Below are positions 8,940 through 13,932 of a DNA stretch of 13,932 nucleotides, piece after piece. Below the pieces are notes generated by a model. That model searched no databases. It was not told where the DNA came from and saw only the letters and a program-made list of their open reading frames with translations. How positions within the stretch are numbered: position 1 is the first letter of the stretch; the number at the start of each line of letters is the position of its first letter. Origin of the DNA: CAZMVY01 sp964617875 (GTDB lineage: Bacteria; Planctomycetota; Phycisphaerae; UBA1845; PWPN01); contig CAZUAI010000114.1 of NCBI GenBank assembly GCA_964617875.1, positions 1 through 13,932 of the forward strand. Reading direction: 5' to 3'. The translations under genes and the position numbers were made by a program.

Positions 8940-9200
8940 TCAGAACTGACCGTAGTCGGCCGGATCGACCACTTCCTCGTAGTCGCCGCCGGCCTTGCGG
9001 ACCAGCTTGATCCGGTGCTCGACGCCCAGCCGGCCTTCCACGACGGCCGTGACTGCGTCCGCGGGTTCGCCTCCAGCCGCTTCAGGCGTCTCCTCGACTT
9101 CCTCGAAGAGACCGTTCGGCTGGCGTTTCAGCGTAATCCGGCGATCGTGGCCAAACTGGTCGGCGACCAACGCAGTCACTGTGTTCGAATCGAAACGCAT
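8940..9200 (-). CDS. Small acidic protein built from two copies of a ~38-residue unit
   Basis: 86 residues, not recognised. Residues 5-42 and 47-84 align without gaps, sharing 13 of 38 positions: V-T-A-x-V early, G and R-I-x-L-x-R in the middle, G then E-E-V late. Each unit reads as a short helix or strand, a basic strand (RRITLKR, HRIKLVR) and an acidic stretch (LFEEVEE, DYEEVVD), so a two-domain or pseudo-dimeric beta fold is likely. There is no signal peptide or membrane segment. The ATG at 9200 has GGGAG at good distance upstream. It converges with the phosphoesterase 48 bp away and lies 327 bp downstream of the phosphofructokinase. That it is real rests on the ribosome site, the clear start and the internal repeat. 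Confidence 0.75.
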   Translation of the reverse strand: MRFDSNTVTALVADQFGHDRRITLKRQPNGLFEEVEETPEAAGGEPADAVTAVVEGRLGVEHRIKLVRKAGGDYEEVVDPADYGQF

Positions 9201-9291
9201 ACCATGCTCTCCCTGTCCGTGTCCGGACCATCAGCCTTCACAGCGGCGGTCACCCGCTCGATGGCGGACGATCACGCCCCTTTCGCGGTGA

Positions 9292-9321
9292 ACCATACGA
9301 TTGCGAAAGGGACCGGGGCAA
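9292..9321 (-). promoter_or_regulatory. Weak promoter candidate for the small repeat-protein gene
   Basis: On the minus strand TTGCCC (9321-9316), an 18-nt spacer and TATGGT (9297-9292), about 90 nt before the ATG at 9200. The matches to consensus are moderate and there is no other support. Confidence 0.3.
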
Positions 9322-9373
9322 GCGGATCGCACGGTTTTTCGCGCCGCGCACGTCCCATATCCGGGATGCCTTG

Positions 9374-9393
9374 CGAACCGCGGACGCGGTTCG
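9374..9393. repeat. Perfect 9-bp inverted repeat
   Basis: CGAACCGCG-GA-CGCGGTTCG, followed on the plus strand by AGAAAAAGG. The A-run is on the wrong side to make this a minus-strand terminator. It may be an operator or a decayed hairpin element. Confidence 0.45.
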
Positions 9394-9482
9394 AGAAAAA
9401 GGGCCGCCCGCCCGTTCGCTGACTCGCCTGTCTCGGAAATGCGGTTGCCCGGGGAGACGGCCATTCCGAAACCGGGCGGCCC

Positions 9483-9496
9483 GCCGCTTGAGCGGC
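9483..9496 (-). terminator. Possible terminator hairpin after pfkA
   Basis: On the minus strand GCCGC-TCAA-GCGGC begins about 32 nt after the pfkA stop and is followed at once by more self-complementary G/C (GGGCCGCCC). There is no T-run, so the case rests on position and stem only. Confidence 0.25.
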
Positions 9497-9527
9497 AGAG
9501 CCCCGGACCGGACGCGGGGCACGCCGC

Positions 9528-10922
9528 TTACGCGCCCGCGCTCGCGGGGCACGGTTCATCGGCGTCGGCCGTGCCGGCCTCCAAATCGTCTCCGTCGATG
9601 CGGTTGACCATCTCCCGAGGCTGGCCGGTCGCGGCCAGGGCGCTCTGCCACAGGTTGCTGTCCGGGTCCAGCCGCTTGACCCGACTGACGGCGGCCGCGA
9701 TCGGCACATGCGTGAAGTAGTCGTTCCAGTACCCGACGAACATGCCCGTCTTGCCCGCCATGGCCGCGTGCACGACCATCTGCCCGAGAATGCCGGCGAA
9801 GAGCGAATCACTGGCCGTCGCCGGCGCCGACCGGATCAGGTAGCTGGGGTCGATGTACTTGAGATTGATCGGCACGTTCAGCAGCCGGAAGTACTCGCGG
9901 ATCCGGTCCTGCAGGAACAGGCCGATGTCCTTCAACCGGGCGTTGCCGGACGCATCGGTGGCCTGTGCGCCCTCCCCGCCGGCCTCAAAAAGCTTCTGGC
10001 CGGCGCCCTCGGCCACGACGACGACGGCGTGCCGCCGCGCCTGGAGCCGTCTGTACAGGTGGGCGAGAAATCCGTTGTCGCCGCCCATTTCGAAATCAAC
10101 CTCGGGCACGAGAAGGAAGTTGGCCTCGCGGCTGGCGAGTGCGGCGTGCGCGGCGATAAACCCCGCGTGCCGCCCCATCAGCTTCACCAGCCCGATGCCG
10201 TTGAACGCGCCCTTGGCCTCCACGTGGGCGCCGCGGATGGCCTCGGCCGCCATCGAGTAGGCGGTCTCGAACCCGAACGTGCGTGCGGTAAAGGGTACGT
10301 CGTTGTCGATCGTCTTGGGCACGGCGACCACGGCGATCTTCAGGCCGCGCCGCTGCACGGCCTCGCTGATGGCCAGCGCGCCGCGGAACGTCCCGTCGCC
10401 GCCAAGACAGAACAGCACCTGGATGTTGAGCCGTTCGAGGGCATCCACCATCTCGTCCGGCGACTGCGGCCCGCGCGACGAGGCGAGAATCGAGCCGCCG
10501 AGCTGATGAATGTCGGCCACCGCCTCCGTGTCGAGCATCAACGGCTCGTGCCGATACCGCGGAATCAGACCTTCGAATCCGTAGCGGAAGCCGTAGATCG
10601 TCCGCACCCCGTACGTGTGGTTCAGCTCGAGCACGACGGCGCGGATGACGTCGTTCAGCCCCGGACAGAGCCCGCCGCAGGTCACGATGCCGCAGCGAGT
10701 CTTTGTCGGGTCGAAGTAGATCTTCGCCCGCGGACCCGCCAGCTCGAACGCCGACGGATCGTCCCCGGCCTGGCACGAAGAGCGGGAACCGGCCTGACGC
10801 ACCCGCGTATCGAACAGCGTTCGTTCGCCATCGGACACGAAGCGACCCACGCGGGCGGGCGTGGCCACGTTCCGCGAACCGAGTTCCGAGATCGTGAAAT
10901 CGAGCGGCGCACCCTCAAACAT
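9528..10922 (-). CDS. pfkA: 6-phosphofructokinase, TP0108/plant-like group, probably ATP-dependent
   Basis: 464 residues. It phosphorylates fructose 6-phosphate in glycolysis. Motifs: GGLCPGLN (83-90), CLGGDGTFRGA with GGDGT at 174-178, PKTIDNDV with Lys203 and catalytic Asp206, the sugar-binding KLMGRHAGF (Arg251), PEVDF with Glu274, and KYIDPSYLIRS (355-365). The last block and the CPGLN motif mark the long-chain group of plant ATP-PFKs and Treponema TP0108. Gly177 after GGD permits ATP; PPi enzymes have Asp there. Lys203 is the residue usually tied to PPi use, but this Gly/Lys pair is known from ATP-using members. The ATG at 10922 is preferred over ATGs at 10964 and 10940 because AGGG lies 7 nt upstream. 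The N-terminal ~65 residues are a group-specific extension, and the last ~25 are acidic and low-complexity. It is monocistronic as far as can be seen. Confidence 0.93.
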   Translation of the reverse strand: MFEGAPLDFTISELGSRNVATPARVGRFVSDGERTLFDTRVRQAGSRSSCQAGDDPSAFELAGPRAKIYFDPTKTRCGIVTCGGLCPGLNDVIRAVVLELNHTYGVRTIYGFRYGFEGLIPRYRHEPLMLDTEAVADIHQLGGSILASSRGPQSPDEMVDALERLNIQVLFCLGGDGTFRGALAISEAVQRRGLKIAVVAVPKTIDNDVPFTARTFGFETAYSMAAEAIRGAHVEAKGAFNGIGLVKLMGRHAGFIAAHAALASREANFLLVPEVDFEMGGDNGFLAHLYRRLQARRHAVVVVAEGAGQKLFEAGGEGAQATDASGNARLKDIGLFLQDRIREYFRLLNVPINLKYIDPSYLIRSAPATASDSLFAGILGQMVVHAAMAGKTGMFVGYWNDYFTHVPIAAAVSRVKRLDPDSNLWQSALAATGQPREMVNRIDGDDLEAGTADADEPCPASAGA

Positions 10923-11175
10923 GCTGAAGCCCTGCCCCATCCGCCGGGGGCACGCACGACGCACGGTTATCGGAGCATACGGCTCCGGCTCCGGGCGCAG
11001 CGCGTCGGCGGATCACCCTTTCATCGTCACGAGGCGGCCTCGCATTCATTGACACGAACGCCGCAGCCGAATGGCGCATGGTTACCGGGCGTGTACGACC
11101 ACGAAGCGCCGCAACACGAAACATCGTGCAAGCCACGCAGGACGGGAACGCGGGATGCTCCCCGGCCCCCCAACG

Positions 11176-12270
11176 TCATTCGCTCGCTTCCGGCACCGGC
11201 AACTCGTCGGCCGTCCTTCGCTCCGTCACCGGCCGGGGGACCGGGATCTCCTCCGCACGCAGGATATCAAACCACCGTTCCGGCGAACCCGCCTCGCCGG
11301 TGCGAGAGGAAAGATACGCCGCTTCCATCACCGCCATCGTCCACAGATGGTCCCGTGCGAGCGAACCCATTCGCTTGCGGTCGCCGCTCAGCCCGTCCAG
11401 AAACGCTCGCACGGGGTGTGCGTACGGGTTGGGCGCGCGATCGAGCGGCGTGCCCGTCGGCTCGCCTCCACGGCTGAGGACCGTCACCTTGGCCGGGTCG
11501 ATGCGGATCGTCCTGCCGGTCGCCCGAATCGTGATCTGCGAGACCGGCGGCCCGGCGGTCCAGCAGCACGCGCACCACGCCATTACCCCGTCGGCAAACT
11601 TCATGGTCAGCACGGCCGTGTCCTCGGTGTCGTACGGAAACCGCGGCTGCGGGCGCGACGCGCGGCTCATGGCGGCGTAGACCTCCGCCGGCGGGCCCAG
11701 CCAATGCACGACGAGGTCGATCGCCGCGTAGGCCTCGTTCAGCAGCACACCGCCGCCCGCCCGCTCGCTGTCGCCGCGCCAGTCGAGGTCCTCCGGCCGA
11801 CAGGTGAACGCCTCCGCCTCGACCAGGAACGGCTTGCCGGACTCGGCGAGGATCTTCGCCGCCTGTTCCATCGCCGGCTCGGCCGGCCACGACCGCGCGA
11901 TCACCAGGGGGCACCCGCCCGGCACCGACCGCTCAAAGAGCCGCGTCAACGCGATCGCCTCCTCCAGCCGACGGGCCGGCGGCGTCTGCTTCCACACCGG
12001 CACGCCCCGCGCCGCAGCGACCTTCAGGCACCCCTGCACGGCGAAGGGCGGCGCGGCGACAAACAACGCATCGAGCTTCCCTTCGGTCGCCAGCGAGCGA
12101 TAATCCGTATAGGCCGTGGCGCCGAGCCCCTCCGCGATGCGTGCGGCGGCATCGGCGTCCCGATCGCCCACGGCGGTAATCCGCACGCGGGGATCCGCCG
12201 CCAGCGCATCCAGAACCGGCCTCGCACCGCCCGTCAGTCCGATCAATCCGACCTGTAGCTCCTGTGGCAC
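11176..12270 (-). CDS. Gfo/Idh/MocA-fold protein lacking catalytic residues
   Basis: 364 residues. The two-domain layout of the family is clear: a Rossmann-like N-terminus (VGLIGL..., AVGDRDADAAA, LDALFVAAPP, GVPVWKQTP), then an alpha/beta domain with DWRGDSERAGGGVLLNEAYA (163-182). These enzymes normally use NAD(P) to oxidise or reduce sugars and inositols. Here the key residues are replaced: GxGxxG reads GLTGGA, EKP reads Gln95-Thr96-Pro97, and the DxGxH block reads NEAYA, so the catalytic His is Ala182. The frame is intact and the length normal. It may bind a sugar or cofactor without turnover, or be part of an uncharacterised branch. The GTG at 12270 is taken as the start because the first strand follows directly and GAGG lies 6 nt upstream; earlier readings are Arg-rich. 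It diverges from the HD-GYP gene, and 253 bp separate its end from the pfkA start. Confidence 0.85.
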   Translation of the reverse strand: MPQELQVGLIGLTGGARPVLDALAADPRVRITAVGDRDADAAARIAEGLGATAYTDYRSLATEGKLDALFVAAPPFAVQGCLKVAAARGVPVWKQTPPARRLEEAIALTRLFERSVPGGCPLVIARSWPAEPAMEQAAKILAESGKPFLVEAEAFTCRPEDLDWRGDSERAGGGVLLNEAYAAIDLVVHWLGPPAEVYAAMSRASRPQPRFPYDTEDTAVLTMKFADGVMAWCACCWTAGPPVSQITIRATGRTIRIDPAKVTVLSRGGEPTGTPLDRAPNPYAHPVRAFLDGLSGDRKRMGSLARDHLWTMAVMEAAYLSSRTGEAGSPERWFDILRAEEIPVPRPVTERRTADELPVPEASE

Positions 12271-12324
12271 GACGTGCCTCGCCCTGTCGCGAACGTCCGC
12301 TTCGGTACCTCGATCGCGCCTGAA

Positions 12325-12353
12325 CAAGTACCGCCGGGCCGGCACGCTGTCAA
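12325..12353 (-). promoter_or_regulatory. Promoter candidate for the Gfo/Idh/MocA-fold gene
   Basis: A perfect -35 box TTGACA on the minus strand (12353-12348), a 17-nt spacer, and a poor -10 TACTTG (12330-12325). The start would lie about 50 nt before the GTG at 12270. Only the -35 box is convincing. Confidence 0.35.
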
Positions 12354-12397
12354 CGTCGCCGCCGGGTCAAGTTCGACGCCGAACCGGCCGACGTTTC

Positions 12398-13555
12398 ATG
12401 GAAGAACACGCCTTCGCCGGGGCTTTCGTTACCGGACTCCCGCGGAACGGGCAGGTCATGCCGAAACGCGCCATGCATACAGCCCTGACGGTCGAGACGC
12501 CGCACACGCGCGAACTCGACGACCTGCTGGCCGACGAACTGAGCCGGCTGCGCCTGCTCCGGCCGGTGGAGGCCGCCGCACGGCCACGCCTGCCGCGGGA
12601 GGATCTTCTGGCCGAAGTCGCCCTCGGAACCGAAAAGCACGCCGCCGCCGCCGAAACGCTCGCGGAAACGTGCGCCAACCTGCACGCCGGGCGAAGCGTG
12701 CCGCGGCACCGTCTCGACCGGCTGGTCGGCGAGTTCTGCGACATGATCGCCCTCGACTTCGATCTCCTCCCGATGATCGTGAGCGGGCAGGCGTCCCGCG
12801 AGCACGATCGGGACTACCTGTTCGACCACTCGGTCGATACCGCCTGCGTGAGCATGGTCATGGCCAGCCAGCTCGGCATGAACCGCCGGCAGGTCATGGA
12901 ACTCGGTCTCGGCGCGCTCCTGCAGGACGTGGGCATGCTCGGCGTCGATCCCGCCATGCGCCGATCCCCGCGATCGCTGACGGCCAAGGAGAAGACCGAG
13001 GTCGAATACCACCCGATCCATACCGTCGATTGCCTGAGCCGGGTGGAGGGCCTGCCGGTCAGCGCGCGGCTCGTCGGCTACCAGGTCCACGAACGGTCCG
13101 ATCGGAGCGGCTACCCCCGGCGGCGATCCGGCGCCTTCATCCACCAGTACCCCCGGATCGTCGCGATCGCCGACGCCTACACGGCGATGATCCGCCCGCG
13201 GCCGCATCGCCGTGCCGTGCTGCCGCACGAAGCGGTCAAGAACATCCTCATCGACGGCGGACTCGGCAAGTACGATCTGATGATGCTCCGCGCGTTTCTC
13301 GACGTGATCTCGCTCTTCCCGATCGGCAGTTGGGTCGAGTTGAACGACGGGACGACGGCGGAGGTCGTCCGCGCCAACCCGGGCTCGCACACGCGCCCGG
13401 TCGTCGCCGAGATGGACGAGGCCGGCGAGCCCACGGGGACCACCATCGACCTGGCGATGGAGCCCGGCCTCAAGATCCTGCGCGCGATCCCTCCGGCATC
13501 GCAATGGCCCGAGCCGAAACTGCTCGCATTCGCGCAGGCTTCCTCCGTTGACTGA
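12398..13555 (+). CDS. HD-GYP-type protein with altered metal site and C-terminal beta domain
   Basis: 385 residues from the ATG at 12398; ATGs at 12458 and 12473 are possible, as none has a good ribosome site. Residues about 45-135 are helical. The HD-GYP domain (about 138-285) aligns along its length: DHSVDTA with His144, LLQDVGML at 174-181, EYHPIHT with His205, VHERSDRSGYP at 230-240 and IADAYTAM with Asp259. HD-GYP enzymes cleave cyclic di-GMP using a cluster of metal ligands. Here HD is Gln176-Asp177, the following Gly-Lys is Gly-Met, and the paired HH before ER is Val-His; GYP is kept. At least two ligands are missing, so hydrolysis is doubtful and a binding or signalling role is more likely. 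The tail (about 308-355, GSWVELNDGTTAEVVRANPG) is the small beta domain often found after HD-GYP. There is no membrane segment. The 3' end overlaps the convergent acyltransferase by 86 bp. Confidence 0.85.
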   Translation: MEEHAFAGAFVTGLPRNGQVMPKRAMHTALTVETPHTRELDDLLADELSRLRLLRPVEAAARPRLPREDLLAEVALGTEKHAAAAETLAETCANLHAGRSVPRHRLDRLVGEFCDMIALDFDLLPMIVSGQASREHDRDYLFDHSVDTACVSMVMASQLGMNRRQVMELGLGALLQDVGMLGVDPAMRRSPRSLTAKEKTEVEYHPIHTVDCLSRVEGLPVSARLVGYQVHERSDRSGYPRRRSGAFIHQYPRIVAIADAYTAMIRPRPHRRAVLPHEAVKNILIDGGLGKYDLMMLRAFLDVISLFPIGSWVELNDGTTAEVVRANPGSHTRPVVAEMDEAGEPTGTTIDLAMEPGLKILRAIPPASQWPEPKLLAFAQASSVD

Positions 13556-13932
13556 TCGCGTGCCCGCGCGCCGGTTCCTCACGCGGCGGAGCGGCCTGAT
13601 AGGCCAGCCTGTGGCCCAGCCGGATCATCGGTGATTCAAACCAGCGCCAGGACAACGCGGCAAGCGACAGCGTGAGCACCAGCGCCAGGAGCGTCGTGCC
13701 TGCGCTGCCCGCATCGACCACGAGCGGGGGGCTCCCGCGGACGACACCGTGCGCGAGCGCGGCGATACCGAGGTGCGAGACGTACACGCCGTAGGAGACG
13801 GCCCCGAGCAGGGTCAGGACGCGAAGGCGGAACAACCGCCGGACGACACGGTGGTGGACCGCGGCCAGGATCAGGCACAGGTAAACCCCAGCGTTGCATA
13901 TTTCGACAGGCTTACGCGGCGGATCGTAGGGT
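13470..13932 (-). CDS. Acyltransferase-3 family membrane protein, C-terminal part (runs off the right edge)
   Basis: About 153 residues are present and the frame stays open to the window edge. Three membrane segments are visible: VYLCLILAAVH near the edge, VLTLLGAVSYGVYVSHLGIA, and LLALVLTLSLAALSW. The last runs into WRWFESPMIRLGHRLA, which matches the closing motif of the OafA/YrhL type (Y/W-x-F-E-x-P). These integral membrane enzymes move acyl groups onto sugars of surface polysaccharides or lipids; the catalytic N-terminal part lies outside the window. After the family end there is a ~45-residue basic tail that runs antisense across the last 86 bp of the HD-GYP gene; it is probably unstructured. 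Upstream context is not visible. Confidence 0.82.
   Translation of the reverse strand, partial: PYDPPRKPVEICNAGVYLCLILAAVHHRVVRRLFRLRVLTLLGAVSYGVYVSHLGIAALAHGVVRGSPPLVVDAGSAGTTLLALVLTLSLAALSWRWFESPMIRLGHRLAYQAAPPREEPARGHAISQRRKPARMRAVSARAIAMPEGSRAGS

Larger units (their letters stand above)
9201..9527. other. Gene-free stretch between the small repeat protein and phosphofructokinase
   Basis: 327 bp with no believable gene. It holds a weak promoter candidate for the small gene (9292-9321), a perfect inverted repeat (9374-9393) and GC-rich hairpins just after the pfkA stop. Short open frames here are Arg- and Pro-rich with no motifs. Confidence 0.5.

Noticed and set aside
9374..9400. Inverted repeat with adjacent A-run as a rho-independent terminator
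   Set aside because: The T-run would precede rather than follow the stem for the minus-strand genes, and no plus-strand gene ends just upstream of it.
9708..11477. A long plus-strand frame antisense to pfkA and running into the next gene
   Set aside because: Low-complexity basic translation with no family resemblance; the minus-strand pfkA has every expected motif.

Overview
The window is GC-rich, densely coded DNA with short intergenic gaps and several GTG starts. The gene content fits a bacterium of the planctomycete/PVC type: a TP0108/plant-like ATP phosphofructokinase, a variant HD-GYP protein, a Gfo/Idh/MocA protein and a YwrD-like gamma-glutamyltransferase. This placement is inferred from gene style only; there is no rRNA or marker gene to confirm it. 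No tRNA, rRNA, CRISPR array, IS element or phage gene was seen.

Layout. (1) Positions 1-1401, minus strand: a carbamoyl-phosphate synthetase operon, with carA complete and carB running off the left edge. Directly upstream of carA is a scar of hisF. The first ~24 codons and the last ~16 codons of HisF are joined out of frame, and the old hisF stop overlaps the carA start as ATGA. (2) 1402-1903: gene-free, ending in a good sigma70-like promoter for a plus-strand gene (1904-2554) that encodes a receiver-like domain without phosphorylation residues, followed by a cysteine-rich tail. (3) 2582-4288, minus: exported gamma-glutamyltransferase. (4) 4370-7988, minus: a LolD/MacB-type ABC exporter, ATPase then a 955-residue FtsX-type permease, overlapping by 44 bp. 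(5) 8028-8891, plus: calcineurin-like metallophosphoesterase, divergent from the ATPase. (6) 8940-9200, minus: an 86-residue protein made of two copies of one ~38-residue unit. (7) 9528-10922, minus: 6-phosphofructokinase. (8) 11176-12270, minus: Gfo/Idh/MocA-fold protein. (9) 12398-13555, plus: HD-GYP-type protein. (10) 13470-13932, minus: C-terminal end of an acyltransferase-3 membrane protein.

The main observation is how many intact, in-frame proteins keep their family fold but lack the family's catalytic residues. CarA has lost the whole Cys-His-Glu glutaminase triad. The receiver has lost its Asp, Thr/Ser and Lys. The Gfo/Idh/MocA protein has lost EKP, the catalytic His and two Rossmann glycines. 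The HD-GYP protein has QD in place of HD and lacks one of the paired histidines. The CarA case implies a carbamoyl-phosphate synthetase that uses free ammonia, or ammonia from another source. The hisF scar beside it means that the gene for an ammonia-consuming cyclase was once translationally coupled to this carA. The other genes look like ordinary housekeeping or envelope functions with no obvious joint pathway.
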